Part shown: one piece after another, positions 8,482 to 17,533 of the stretch
Layout of the letters: the number at the start of each line of letters is the position of its first letter
Position numbering within the stretch: the first letter of the stretch is position 1
NCBI RefSeq assembly: GCF_004851605.1
Contig: NZ_CP031093.1
Coordinates: 2,294,001 to 2,358,000 of the forward strand
Source: Hydrocarboniclastica marina
Lineage (GTDB): Bacteria > Pseudomonadota > Gammaproteobacteria > Pseudomonadales > Oleiphilaceae
Reading direction: 5' to 3'
DNA: 64,000 bases
Translations under genes and position numbers: made by a program
The notes under the pieces: model-generated
What the model saw: only the letters and a program-made list of their open reading frames with translations
What the model was told of the DNA's origin: nothing
The model's database searches: none

Positions 8482-9732
8482 TCAAGAATCATTAGTATGT
8501 TCTATTTTGCTTGAGAAATAGTGCGTCTTACCGGCTGACTGCAGGGGACCTATTTCGACGGTGATCTCACAACCCGCTGCTTCATGAATGTGACGTTCAA
8601 CATGTTGTTTAAGCTTACACTCATCGGTTTGATCTTGCGCTGGCACCATGAGATGAAATCGGCCGAAAGCCCTCTGCTCCACACAAAACCGAAACTGAAC
8701 ATTTTTATCTTCAAAGTAGCTGTCCATTGCACGCGCGAACTCTACAGCGTGGAATTTCTCCGTCGCGCTGACAAACGCAAACCGGTTGATAGATCGCCCT
8801 TCTATGGCAGTAAGACACTCCGACGCGCCCAGGATAGTGCATGCGACATCCTCAACCTGCACGGCGTCGCCCTGTGCATACCGGACAATCGATTGGGTCC
8901 GACGAGACACATCTGACACTACGGCGCCTTCTTCAGTCGGCTCCACCAGTAACCACGGATTCACAAGGTGACGGTGGCCGTTCCTGCATTCGAAGGCGAT
9001 GATGTCGAACTCGGTGCTGCCATACTCTTCGGCGACCGGGCAGCGAAACTGTGAAGCGATATAGGCCTTCTGCGACGGCAGTATTGTTTCCGCTGTACAG
9101 ATGACGACTGCAAGCGTGGGAACGTCTAGCTGGTGCGCCTCCACCAGGCGGGCCGCTTCCAGTATGAGCGAGGAATAGCCGTACAGGTACCCGGGCTGGT
9201 ACGCCAGGATGGCTTTAACTGTCTCCAGGGCATCAGGCCCGAGTGGATGAAAAACCCTGCGATTCATGAGGCAGTCTTTCAGCCAGGGCTTCCAGCCGTT
9301 CTGGGGTCGGCCCCAGATCCGGCCTTCCCGATCGCCCAGTTGCACGCCGTAGTGACTCATACAGTAATCGCGCACGCCCAGCATTCTTCCAAGCTCGTCT
9401 TTGCTCAACCAGATTCGGGTCGGATCGCCAGTCGTGCCTGCCGTGTGCCTTCCGAACGTTTTCGACGCGTCTGGCAGATCTTCAGACAGCCTGCGCAGCC
9501 CCTCCTTGGACAGGACAGGCGCGCGATACAATTCATCCAGGGAGCCCAGGCTTTCGCCGGCGGCAGATGTAGGGCGCACGTCGGCCAGCATGGTGGAGAG
9601 AAAATTGTTGCGGCTTGCGTCGTCGAGCGCCCACAGGCGCTCGACCTCCGCCCGCCAATAGTCAATCTTCAGCCCCATCAGTCGAAAGATGAGTCTTGTC
9701 AGAGCCCGCCGCGGTCTCCACAGGCCTTTCAT
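8482..9732 (-). CDS. PaaK-like adenylate-forming enzyme
   Basis: A 416-residue protein of the phenylacetate-CoA ligase/coenzyme F390 synthetase-like group, which activates a carboxylate as acyl-AMP. Signatures: the P-loop-like HTAGTTGDPT (96-105), the A5-type EEYGSTE (235-241), and a C-terminal SAGKTHYF carrying the expected catalytic Lys. Such proteins are common in exosortase-A polysaccharide loci. Its start overlaps the stop of the upstream glycosyltransferase by 4 bp (ATGA type), indicating coupling. Substrate is unknown; it may prepare an acyl or aminoacyl group for decorating the glycan. Confidence 0.78.
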   Translation of the reverse strand: MKGLWRPRRALTRLIFRLMGLKIDYWRAEVERLWALDDASRNNFLSTMLADVRPTSAAGESLGSLDELYRAPVLSKEGLRRLSEDLPDASKTFGRHTAGTTGDPTRIWLSKDELGRMLGVRDYCMSHYGVQLGDREGRIWGRPQNGWKPWLKDCLMNRRVFHPLGPDALETVKAILAYQPGYLYGYSSLILEAARLVEAHQLDVPTLAVVICTAETILPSQKAYIASQFRCPVAEEYGSTEFDIIAFECRNGHRHLVNPWLLVEPTEEGAVVSDVSRRTQSIVRYAQGDAVQVEDVACTILGASECLTAIEGRSINRFAFVSATEKFHAVEFARAMDSYFEDKNVQFRFCVEQRAFGRFHLMVPAQDQTDECKLKQHVERHIHEAAGCEITVEIGPLQSAGKTHYFSSKIEHTNDS

Positions 9733-10856
9733 GAATGTTGAATCCCTTGGTATACAACCTGATATTGATCGGCCATAGCGGTGGCTGAGAAGTTGCCGGC
9801 TACTTCTTCCTTCGCCCAGTTGGCGCGGGCCTGGGCTCCCGTCTCATCGCTAAGGACAACCTGCAGCTCATCACTGAGAGTACCGGCTGTTACTTCTTCA
9901 ATCACGCGTCCCCCCTTACCCTGACTCAGAGTCTGAGGGATAGCGCCAACGGCACTGGCGACAATAGGTGTACCGATGGACATTGCCTCCAGCAGCGTCA
10001 CTGGCAGCCCTTCCGTCCTCGAGGGCATTGCGAGTACTGCTGCGCATCGTAGCAGGCTGGGAATGGTGTCGGTGAAACCCGGCATGAGTACACACTCTTC
10101 GATACCGAGGCTTTCAACGAGTCCTTCAAGGATCAGCCTCTGGTTGCCTTCACCTACGATCAGCAGACCAGCTTCAGGATAGTGCCTTTTCAATTCTGGA
10201 AAGGCCTCCAGCAGGATATCAAAGCCTTTTTCCCTCGAAAGCCGGCCGACACCTACGATCAACGGCGTATGCTTCTGGCAGAACGCCAGAAGCCTGGCAT
10301 CGAGCGGTGTTTCGGCTTTCTTCTGAAGTCCTTCAACATCCAGGCCGTTCAGAATGACCCGGGCAGTGCGCTGCAGCCGCTTCGAGCCCCCGATCTCCGA
10401 CTTCATAGCCTCACCCACAAGCACCACAGCATCAAAGGTTCTTATGGCCCACCTATCCAGAAGCTCGTACACCCACATTTTGCTATACCGCCTGGCGTGG
10501 ACATAGCCATGCAACGTTGTAATGGTGGCGAAGCCTTTCGTATTCCTGCGCTGGAGAGCCAAAAGAATGTTGAACTTATAGCCATGGGAGTGAAGGAGCG
10601 TGAAGCCCTGGGCCTTGGCCCAGTCCAGGATCTTGCGGGTTTCGCCCATATTCAGGCCTGGCCGCATACGCCAGGGTTTAACTGGCAGGCCAAGCCTGAC
10701 GGCCTCGGCTTCGATGGCTTTTTCAGCAATGTCCGGCGAACCCGCGCTGAGGATCATGGGCTCGAGCCCCTGGCGTTGCTGTTCCTTGACGAGCGCCAGG
10801 AGAACCTTTTCGGCACCATAAAGGCCACCGCTATCAATCAGGTGCAGTACTTTCAT
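9729..10856 (-). CDS. GT4-family glycosyltransferase
   Basis: Glycosyltransferase of about 375 residues of the GT-B, group 1 type. It starts MKVLHLIDSGGLYGAEKV, where GGLYGAEK is the typical N-terminal donor/acceptor loop, and contains LLHSHGYK, VGVGRLSREKGFDILLEAF and SRTEGLPVTLLEAMSIGTPIVA with the EX7E motif. The frame stays open 38 codons further upstream, but that stretch overlaps the deacetylase gene and is not glycosyltransferase-like, so the ATG at 10856 is chosen. It sits between a deacetylase and a PaaK-like gene in the leftward polysaccharide series. Sugar specificity is not deducible. Confidence 0.88.
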   Translation of the reverse strand: MKVLHLIDSGGLYGAEKVLLALVKEQQRQGLEPMILSAGSPDIAEKAIEAEAVRLGLPVKPWRMRPGLNMGETRKILDWAKAQGFTLLHSHGYKFNILLALQRRNTKGFATITTLHGYVHARRYSKMWVYELLDRWAIRTFDAVVLVGEAMKSEIGGSKRLQRTARVILNGLDVEGLQKKAETPLDARLLAFCQKHTPLIVGVGRLSREKGFDILLEAFPELKRHYPEAGLLIVGEGNQRLILEGLVESLGIEECVLMPGFTDTIPSLLRCAAVLAMPSRTEGLPVTLLEAMSIGTPIVASAVGAIPQTLSQGKGGRVIEEVTAGTLSDELQVVLSDETGAQARANWAKEEVAGNFSATAMADQYQVVYQGIQHS

Positions 10857-10902
10857 GCTCTGATCTTTTCGCCAACGGCGCGGAACACACCTGAACTCGC
10901 GC

Positions 10903-11883
10903 TCACCGCTCGTCCTCCATGCCCAGGAAGGATAGTCCGAACAAAGCCTTTTCGAACAGGTGGTCAGCATCGCTTGCAGCGTAGCGGTTAATCGCCCACC
11001 GATCGTTCAGGGGGTGCCGGCCTGGGTATGCGGCCAGCGCGTAATCATAACCAGCCGTTCTGACCGCTTTCTGGATGCGGGCATCAAAGTCGATCCGCCG
11101 GCCGTTCGGATAGCAGAAGGCCTTGGGGGCAAAGCCGAGTTGCGTCTCTATCTCCCGGCGCGAGTTCTGCAGTTCTGCGAGCAGTTCGTTATCGTCCAGT
11201 TTGGTCAGAATAGGATGACTGTATGTGTGGCTACCAATTTCCAGCCCCCCTTTCACCATATCCCGGACATCGTCCCAGCTCAGGGGCATGTATTTTTCGG
11301 GCGGCCTGGCCGGCATCTGCACCCCGAGCAGGTCGAAGACCTGATCCATGAAGTGCAGTTTTTCACGGTTCCCCAGGGTCAGGCAGTGGTCGGCGATGGC
11401 GTGCCATGCCTGCAGTCTGGATGCATTGAGATCCAGCCGCTCGTTAATGCCCGGTGGCTCGATGGAGGCAGCTTTTGTGGTCTCCAGTGCAAAGCGCAGC
11501 TGATCTGGCCAGAGCCACAGGTCGCCGTTGGTGAAGCCGGTCGTCAGAAACAGTGTGGCCGGTATGCCCTCCTCCTTCAGAATGGGATACGCATACTCCA
11601 GAAAATCGTGGTAACCGTCGTCGAAGGTTATCGCAACCGCGTTATCGGGGGTTTCACCACGATCATGCGCTTGCATGAGCGCATCCAGGGAGACCGGGTT
11701 GAACGATTGCCGGATCTTCCGCATTTGATGGCGAAAGGTCTCCACGGCCATACCGCCTTCCAGCCCACTGGGGTTTAGCCGGTGATACATCATGATGCGC
11801 GGGTGCTTGCGCGCCAGGTGGCGAGCCAGGTGTAACCCGCCAAGCGGCTTGCCCACACGGTAGAGCAGGTGGTTTAACCGCAT
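10903..11883 (-). CDS. Polysaccharide deacetylase (NodB-like)
   Basis: A 326-residue carbohydrate esterase 4 type protein. The metal and catalytic motif TFDDGYHD is at 86-93 and the second histidine motif SHTYSHP follows in the middle. The ATG at 11883 is chosen because AAGGAG lies six bases upstream and the residues before it look non-coding. It probably removes N-acetyl groups from amino sugars of the exopolysaccharide. No signal peptide is obvious; the N-terminus is short and basic, so activity may be on cytoplasmic or inner-membrane intermediates. A second, XrtA-type deacetylase lies at 16625-17533, so two de-N-acetylation steps are possible. Confidence 0.85.
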   Translation of the reverse strand: MRLNHLLYRVGKPLGGLHLARHLARKHPRIMMYHRLNPSGLEGGMAVETFRHQMRKIRQSFNPVSLDALMQAHDRGETPDNAVAITFDDGYHDFLEYAYPILKEEGIPATLFLTTGFTNGDLWLWPDQLRFALETTKAASIEPPGINERLDLNASRLQAWHAIADHCLTLGNREKLHFMDQVFDLLGVQMPARPPEKYMPLSWDDVRDMVKGGLEIGSHTYSHPILTKLDDNELLAELQNSRREIETQLGFAPKAFCYPNGRRIDFDARIQKAVRTAGYDYALAAYPGRHPLNDRWAINRYAASDADHLFEKALFGLSFLGMEDER

Positions 11884-11911
11884 TGGAACTCCTTGAGTCG
11901 GCTGCCCATAC

Positions 11912-12796
11912 TCATGTCTTGCGTAAAAGAAGCTTTGCCAGAGCTTTCCATGCGGGCCAGGACATCGCGTCGTAGCGCAGACTCCACAACACATCCCTCA
12001 GAGGCTCCAGGAACTTCTTTTCGGCGTGCGCCACGGACATGCCTCGACCAATGTACATATCTGCCCAGGCCCGGGACTGGAGTTTCGATGAGATTGCATT
12101 GGGATGGTTGGTAAGGAACTTCTCCAGTATCCGGAACGCATTCTCATACCGCCCCCGGTAGTTCTTCGACATCTGCCCTTCCCAGATCCGGTAGATATAG
12201 GTGATTTCGGGGGAGTATCTGAATTGCCACCGGACCGAATATCTCAGCCAGAGATCCCAGTCGATGCCCATGGGCAGCTCTTCATCGAACATGCCATCCT
12301 GCTCAAGGCAGGCGCGACGTATAACCGCCGTACCAAAAGGAACGAAGTTCTTTATCACGAGGTGATCGGTGACCCAGCCGCTATGGCGCTGGTAGGGAAT
12401 GCTTTTATCGACTTCGATGCCATCTTTATCGATGTAGGAAACTTCGCTGTAGACGACCCCCACCTTCGGGTCCTCGAACAGCGGCATCTGGACCGCGAGT
12501 TTTTCCGGTTTCCAGAGATCATCCGCATCGCAGAAGGCGATGAACTGGCCATGGGCTTCTTTCAGACCGCGGTTTTTGGCCTTGGGTTGCCCACGATTTT
12601 CCGTGGGGAGATAGCGCACGCGGGGTTCGCTCTCGAAGGCCACCATGCGTTCAGCGGTGTCATCTTTTGACCCGTCATCAACGACTACAACTTCTAGATT
12701 CTGCCAGGTCTGGTCCAGAACCGAGTTGATGGCTTCGGGGAGATACCGGCCCATGTTGTAGGTGGCTATGACCACGCTTACCAGGGGTTGATTCAT
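11912..12796 (-). CDS. GT2-family glycosyltransferase
   Basis: A 294-residue GT-A fold glycosyltransferase. Motifs: VSVVIATYNMGRYLPEAINS (6-25), VVDDGSKDD (38-46) and CDADDLW (89-95), the last holding the metal-binding DxD-type acidic residues. No membrane segments, so it likely acts on lipid-linked intermediates at the cytoplasmic face. It lies only 3 bp from the upstream GT4::adenylase fusion gene and 28 bp before the deacetylase, consistent with one operon. Confidence 0.88.
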   Translation of the reverse strand: MNQPLVSVVIATYNMGRYLPEAINSVLDQTWQNLEVVVVDDGSKDDTAERMVAFESEPRVRYLPTENRGQPKAKNRGLKEAHGQFIAFCDADDLWKPEKLAVQMPLFEDPKVGVVYSEVSYIDKDGIEVDKSIPYQRHSGWVTDHLVIKNFVPFGTAVIRRACLEQDGMFDEELPMGIDWDLWLRYSVRWQFRYSPEITYIYRIWEGQMSKNYRGRYENAFRILEKFLTNHPNAISSKLQSRAWADMYIGRGMSVAHAEKKFLEPLRDVLWSLRYDAMSWPAWKALAKLLLRKT

Positions 12797-12799
12797 GGT

Positions 12800-15283
12800 T
12801 TAGACCTTGCAGATGGAAAACCGGTACTTGCCGGAAGGTTCTTGGGGAATGGCGTCGACGGTCTCTATCTTGAGCTCGACACTCTCGTCAAACACTTCAC
12901 GCATGGCTGCCGTGAGCTCGCTGTCTGTAGTCGAGGTATAGTCCTTGCCTTTGACGCGGCGGATGAGCACCTGGTCGAGCTGTTCCTGTACCAGTTGCAT
13001 TTGCTCAATGCCTGGAACCTTGGTCAGTGTGCGTTCTACCAGTGAAATGCCCGCTACCCGGCCGCCACTGGGCAGCTTGAGGAAGTCCGCCACCCTGCCC
13101 TCCAGTCGTTCCAGAATCGGCATGCCCCGGCCACAGGCACACTCCCGGGAGGAGTAGACGCCTATATCCTCAACCCGGTAGCGGATAAGAGGCATGGCAA
13201 AATTGTTCAGGTCGGTCACGACGATTTTGCCCGGCTCGCCTTCGGCGACCGGCTGATCGTTCTCGTCAAGAAACTCCACCAGCACATGCGGCGTGTTCAG
13301 GTGCATGCCTTTATGGACCTCGCACTCGCAGGCTATCAGGCCGACCTCTTCGCAGCCGTAGCGATTGGTCACCTTGCAGTCAAATGCCAGTTCGATATCG
13401 CGCCGCTCGTGTTCCAACAGCATCATGGAGGTGGCGACGATGCCTTCGGGCCGAAGGTCCGTGACGGCGTTATCAAGCAGGTAGCGGGCAAAGATATAGA
13501 TAGAGTGGGCATGGCCGAATACAGCGCCGGGCTTCTCGTCGCGCCAGCGCTGCACGAACGCGCCCATGCTCTGGTCATTGAGGTCCATCGTGTCGAGATA
13601 GATTGTCCGGTCCAGCAAGTTATTGCGGAGCTTTTGCTTTACGGTTTTCGCGACGGGCGGGTTACCCCAGACAGAGGCTTTTTTCATGCCAAGGTCCCAG
13701 CCCGCCCAGCGGTCAGCCATCAACTGAGCGGCATTTCGGCGCTCCTGGCAAGCTTCGTCAAAGAACAGATTCAGGGAGACACCGGTCGAGCCGCCGGTCT
13801 TGGCACGCACCAGGGATGCCTTATTGTACGGCTCGCTGATAAAGGCGTCGGTGTTATTGCGGATGTCGACCTTGGTCGTAACAGGAATTGCCCGAAAATC
13901 CGCAAGGGACCGGATAACTTTGGGATCAATGCCATGCTGCTGGAACAGCTGACGGTAGAAGGGGCTGTTCCTGGCAGCGTAGGCCACCATCTTTCGCAGC
14001 CGGCTCCACTGCAGCTGTTCAAGCTCTTTTCGCGGTAGCCATTGCTGCTTTTCCAGTTCCCGCCATTCCTGCAGGCGGGAGCTGCGGTCTTTCATGTCCC
14101 AGGCCGGGTAGAAAAAATGCTTGGAAAGCTTGTCCAGCATGGTCTGCTTCTCTTTTTTTCCGTAGCGTTCGTACAGGGCCAGGTGCCGTTCGCGCATCCT
14201 GTCGACCGAATACTCCCGATTGACCTTCTCCTGCCCTCGTGCCCCCATTTGCTGGCGGAGACTCGCCGAGCCAGCGAGGTCGAGTATGCGGTCAGCCAGT
14301 GCTTTGACATCACCCACGGGGACCAGGTAGCCGTTGACGCCGTGCTCTACAATCTCAGGATTGCCGCCGGTGCGGGTACAAATGACGGGCTTGCCGTTGC
14401 GCATGTACTCGATAATGGCGTTGGAGAAGCCTTCGGACTCCGAACAGAGTACGGCGATATCAAAGCCGGCGATAAAATCATCCGGGTTGGGCTGGCTGCC
14501 CCAGAACACACATCGCTCAACGGCGCCGAGGCGATCAGCAAGCTGCAGGTAGGGCTGGGGATCGCCGTCACCGACAACGTGCAACTCCAGGTCGGGATTG
14601 CTTTTTGAGGCCCGGGCAACTGCATCCACCAGGTCGCTGATACGCTTTATCGGCCTGAGATTCGCCACGATTCCGACGACGATGCTGCCCGTATTCTTCC
14701 GGGTCAGTCCCCGGCCAGGGTCACCGGGCACCCGCTCGGGATAGCCGTTGTAGATAACATGGACTTTATCCCGAGACAGTTTTTCGACCTGCGCCGTAAT
14801 ATCCGATACCGCTTCGCTGTTACAGATGGCGCCGGACACGTACCGCCCGGTCCAGGGCAGGAGTTTCCGGTACTGGTCGTTGTACCAGAAACCCATGTCC
14901 CGCCGCGATATCAGGGTACGGATGCCCAGCATCCAAAGGATCGGCGGCGCCAGCACCGAGGCGTCGTTGAAGAAGATGTGCACCAGCTGGATGCCGCGCT
15001 TGCGCAGCTCCAGGCCATAGCGGAACATCCGCCATGCGCTGGCGACGGAGGCCACTGAGCCGATGTTCAAAACATCTACCGGCGCCGGAAAGTCCCCTTC
15101 CTCAACGTAATCAGAGTTGCGGAGTACCGCCAGCCGCACCTCTATGCCATCGGCCTGAAGCATCTCGGTCAGTTTATAGACCTGGCTTTCGGTGCCTGCC
15201 CAGGGGTTCTTGTACAGGTCCATCAAAATGCAGATACGGCGATTGAATCTCACGGTCTGGCTCAACCTTTCCTTGGATTCCAA
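12800..15283 (-). CDS. GT4 glycosyltransferase fused to PaaK-like adenylate-forming enzyme
   Basis: An 827-residue two-enzyme polypeptide. Residues ~13-375 are a GT-B glycosyltransferase (VGIVANLRPIKR at 203-214; CSESEGFSNAIIEYMRNGKP at 280-299). Residues ~382-827 form a complete adenylate-forming domain of the phenylacetate-CoA ligase type: KTGGSTGVSL (495-504), TNRYGCEEVG (639-648), a cysteine-rich SSRECACGRG near 711-720, and SGKYRF with the likely catalytic K819. The junction at 375-385 is short and charged, and no frameshift is needed. A GTG at residue 11 (15253) is an alternative start. The gene overlaps the upstream GT2 gene by 22 bp if the long start is used. Fusion suggests that acyl activation and sugar transfer act on the same glycan step. 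Such genes are usually separate. Confidence 0.82.
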   Translation of the reverse strand: MESKERLSQTVRFNRRICILMDLYKNPWAGTESQVYKLTEMLQADGIEVRLAVLRNSDYVEEGDFPAPVDVLNIGSVASVASAWRMFRYGLELRKRGIQLVHIFFNDASVLAPPILWMLGIRTLISRRDMGFWYNDQYRKLLPWTGRYVSGAICNSEAVSDITAQVEKLSRDKVHVIYNGYPERVPGDPGRGLTRKNTGSIVVGIVANLRPIKRISDLVDAVARASKSNPDLELHVVGDGDPQPYLQLADRLGAVERCVFWGSQPNPDDFIAGFDIAVLCSESEGFSNAIIEYMRNGKPVICTRTGGNPEIVEHGVNGYLVPVGDVKALADRILDLAGSASLRQQMGARGQEKVNREYSVDRMRERHLALYERYGKKEKQTMLDKLSKHFFYPAWDMKDRSSRLQEWRELEKQQWLPRKELEQLQWSRLRKMVAYAARNSPFYRQLFQQHGIDPKVIRSLADFRAIPVTTKVDIRNNTDAFISEPYNKASLVRAKTGGSTGVSLNLFFDEACQERRNAAQLMADRWAGWDLGMKKASVWGNPPVAKTVKQKLRNNLLDRTIYLDTMDLNDQSMGAFVQRWRDEKPGAVFGHAHSIYIFARYLLDNAVTDLRPEGIVATSMMLLEHERRDIELAFDCKVTNRYGCEEVGLIACECEVHKGMHLNTPHVLVEFLDENDQPVAEGEPGKIVVTDLNNFAMPLIRYRVEDIGVYSSRECACGRGMPILERLEGRVADFLKLPSGGRVAGISLVERTLTKVPGIEQMQLVQEQLDQVLIRRVKGKDYTSTTDSELTAAMREVFDESVELKIETVDAIPQEPSGKYRFSICKV

Positions 15284-16413
15284 AGTACTTTCTTCTCACC
15301 GCGTCTAAATGCCAGGGCAGCCTGAAAGCAAGCCAGATTAAGAAGTGCGAAATACAGCGGAATAGCCAGGTAAACTGGCAGGTCGCCCTCGGCACGCCTC
15401 TGATAACCCATCCAGGCGGCCGCATAGAAAGCTACCTGCGCCAGAAAACCGAGGGTGTACCAGCCGCCTTCATCGGCGAGGATGACTGAAACCAGCGCCA
15501 AAAGCGCCAGCGGAACAAAGGCGTAGTAACGCAGCAGTTTGTGGGAAATGAGCTGGAACGCGAATACGCCATAGGCCGGAATGCTCATGAGGTGGGACAT
15601 ATCCTTCAGGGCCCAGATCGCCCGGAGCGATACGCGCACACGCATGCTGAACTCACTGTCCGTATCGTCGTTGGCCGGTTCTTTCAGCAGCGCTCGTGGC
15701 TCATACACAACCCGGTAGCCCTTCTCCACAACCTTCAGTGGCTGAACAAAGTCCGGCAGCTGGTCAGCGCGCAGTGGCTCGTAGAGTGATTTGCGCATGG
15801 CGTCGATGCCGCCGTCGACGCCGACCACGGAGCCCATGTCCGTTTCCCACTCACGCACCTGGTTTTCATACTTCATGTAGGCGCTGCAGCCGTCGCCAAT
15901 CAGCGATCCATCCGCATGGGTGTAGACCATTTTCCCTGTTACGTAGCCGATAGCGGTATCGGCAAAATTGGCTGCCAACTGGGCCACCGCATCCGGCGCC
16001 CACTGGGAGTTGGCATCGGAGAAAATGATGATCTCGCCTGTGGCTTCCGGCACGATCATGTTGAGGCCGGAGGTTTTACCTTTGCGGGGAATCTGTCGGA
16101 ATAGCCGGATCGGGAACGGCGCTTCGGCCGCGATACGCTCAACGATAGCGTCGGTTTCGTCAGTGGATTCATCTGACACGACGAGCACTTCCAGGCGGTC
16201 CGCGGGGTAATTCTGGGCAATTTTGTTATGTAACGTCGCGGCGATGTCTTTTTCTTCGTTGTAGGCCGCGATCAGAATGGAGACTTTCGGCTGGTAATGC
16301 CTGTTTTTCCGGCGGGGATGCTTCCGGAGCGAGAGCAGCGCCGTTATTGCGGGGTAGCCGAGATAGACGTAAACAACGACCGCGGCAGATATCCAGAAGA
16401 GGAGTTCTAACAT
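15262..16413 (-). CDS. Membrane GT2 glycosyltransferase (processive-like)
   Basis: A 383-residue inner-membrane glycosyltransferase. An N-terminal membrane anchor (residues ~3-27) precedes a GT-A domain with SILIAAYNEEKDI (45-57), VVSDESTDET (78-87) and FSDANS (131-136). Three to four membrane segments follow from about residue 275 onward. This is the architecture of chitin/hyaluronan synthase-like and other membrane GT2 enzymes, although the processive QxxRW signature is not evident. It is followed by the GT4::adenylase fusion (overlapping) and preceded by a repeat-rich 211-bp intergenic segment. Confidence 0.85.
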   Translation of the reverse strand: MLELLFWISAAVVVYVYLGYPAITALLSLRKHPRRKNRHYQPKVSILIAAYNEEKDIAATLHNKIAQNYPADRLEVLVVSDESTDETDAIVERIAAEAPFPIRLFRQIPRKGKTSGLNMIVPEATGEIIIFSDANSQWAPDAVAQLAANFADTAIGYVTGKMVYTHADGSLIGDGCSAYMKYENQVREWETDMGSVVGVDGGIDAMRKSLYEPLRADQLPDFVQPLKVVEKGYRVVYEPRALLKEPANDDTDSEFSMRVRVSLRAIWALKDMSHLMSIPAYGVFAFQLISHKLLRYYAFVPLALLALVSVILADEGGWYTLGFLAQVAFYAAAWMGYQRRAEGDLPVYLAIPLYFALLNLACFQAALAFRRGEKKVLWNPRKG

Positions 16414-16465
16414 TGGTTGACTACTTCCCAGGCTAGCTCGCCTTCGGTTGAGTTGGTTTTGGGCT

Positions 16466-16525
16466 TATGGTTTTCGAGACTATGGTTTTCGAGACTATAG
16501 TTTTCGAGACTATGGTTTTCGCGCA
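16466..16525. repeat. 15-bp tandem repeat, four copies
   Basis: Four head-to-tail copies of a 15-bp unit (TATGGTTTTCGAGAC) begin at 16466, 16481, 16496 and 16511. The third has one substitution and the fourth ends divergent. They lie between the membrane GT2 gene and the XrtA-type deacetylase, next to two REP-like palindromes. Confidence 0.9.
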
Positions 16526-16527
16526 CA

Positions 16528-16555
16528 GGGTTCTGGTGGGCAGTGCCCACCCTAC
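16528..16555. repeat. REP-like palindrome, copy 1
   Basis: The palindrome GGTGGGC-AGT-GCCCACC (16535-16551) is flanked by GGGTTCT on one side and CTAC on the other. It resembles the interspersed palindromes common in gammaproteobacterial intergenic regions. A second copy with the same flanks lies 73 bp away. Confidence 0.7.
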
Positions 16556-16600
16556 CGTGCTACTTTCGAGCCGCCTTTTGCGCTACGAGCCTTGATTCCC

Positions 16601-16628
16601 GGGTTCTGGTGGGCGGTGCCCACCCTAC
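16601..16628. repeat. REP-like palindrome, copy 2
   Basis: The palindrome GGTGGGC-GGT-GCCCACC (16608-16624) has the same flanks as copy 1. The stop codon of the adjacent leftward deacetylase (16625-16627) lies inside this element, so the element supplies the stop. Confidence 0.7.
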
Positions 16629-17533
16629 GGTGTCGCGACGGCGGCTCTTGTTGCTGATGCCGAACCGGACGATGAATTGTCCAGCAGGCCTTTTTCCGCG
16701 AGCACCTGCTCCATCGTTGTAAACTCGAATGCGCCCAGTAGCTTACGCAGGCGAGCTTCGCATTTGTCCAGGTTATTGTAGTGGCGGAAGCGCGAGAATG
16801 CGCTGACATCAAACCTGGGCTGCTTAGGGTCGACTTCCCACGGATGCAGGTAAAACACGAATGGCTCGCCCTGGCGGTTGATCTGGCCCAAACCCCACTG
16901 GGAAAACCAGTACGGGAAAAGCCTGAAGTACCCGCCTCCCGCGATCGGCAGGGTGTAGCCGGGCAACTTGAGCGTGCTCAATGGAAACTCGGTAATTGCC
17001 TGACCCTTCTCTGTTTTCAGAATGTGGGGCCAACGCGGCGTGCCGGGCATTCCGTAGTTATCATGGTGCACCGGAAATATGGAAGAGTCCCAGGTAAAGC
17101 CGGCGTCGCAGAGGATATCCAGTGCCCACTTAGACTTGGCGGTTATCGAATAGCTCGCCGCCCGGTAACCGTTCACCGGCTGGCCGCTCTGGTCTTCGAG
17201 CATGCGCTTGGACTTCAGGGTCTCTTCCCGGAAAACTTCAGGCGTCTGGTTGTAGACCAGTTGATGGCTGTAGCCGTGGCATGCTATCTCGTGGCCGGCC
17301 GCAGCTATACGCTTGACCAGCTCCGGGGAGCGCTCTGCAACCCAGCCCAGAATGAAGAACGTGGCCTTGGTGCTGAACTCGTCAAAGAGGGCCAGCAAGC
17401 GATCGGTGTTGGCTTCCACCCGGTATTCCATGGACGGCCAGTCGTCGACCTTGATGGCCTCGGCCAACGCAGCGACGTGGAAATAGTCCTCCACGTCTAT
17501 AGTCAGGGCGTTGCGAATCGATTCGTGCTTCAT
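16625..17533 (-). CDS. XrtA-type polysaccharide deacetylase
   Basis: A 302-residue carbohydrate esterase 4 type deacetylase of the subgroup found in exosortase-A (PEP-CTERM) loci. Motifs: ALTIDVEDYFHV (9-20) with the catalytic Asp pair, ILGWVAERSP (61-70), HEIACHGYSHQLVY (81-94) and the GYRAASYSI segment. The ATG at 17533 is chosen because the family's N-terminus begins directly with this motif; 28 further upstream codons are open but not family-like. The last ~15 residues are a Ser/Ala-rich tail that ends within a REP-like palindrome. It probably de-N-acetylates the exopolysaccharide. Confidence 0.85.
   Translation of the reverse strand: MKHESIRNALTIDVEDYFHVAALAEAIKVDDWPSMEYRVEANTDRLLALFDEFSTKATFFILGWVAERSPELVKRIAAAGHEIACHGYSHQLVYNQTPEVFREETLKSKRMLEDQSGQPVNGYRAASYSITAKSKWALDILCDAGFTWDSSIFPVHHDNYGMPGTPRWPHILKTEKGQAITEFPLSTLKLPGYTLPIAGGGYFRLFPYWFSQWGLGQINRQGEPFVFYLHPWEVDPKQPRFDVSAFSRFRHYNNLDKCEARLRKLLGAFEFTTMEQVLAEKGLLDNSSSGSASATRAAVATP

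Noticed and set aside
10182-11778. Two long rightward frames (about 270 codons each) opposite GT4 and deacetylase genes
   Set aside because: Opposite strand carries clear GT4 and deacetylase motifs; the frames are shadows.
13286-14038. Rightward 250-codon frame inside the GT4::adenylase gene
   Set aside because: Antisense to conserved adenylase motifs; no ribosome site and no recognisable domain.
16466-16525. Coding repeat protein
   Set aside because: The 15-bp units are intergenic and the short open frame across them has no ribosome site or further coding signal.
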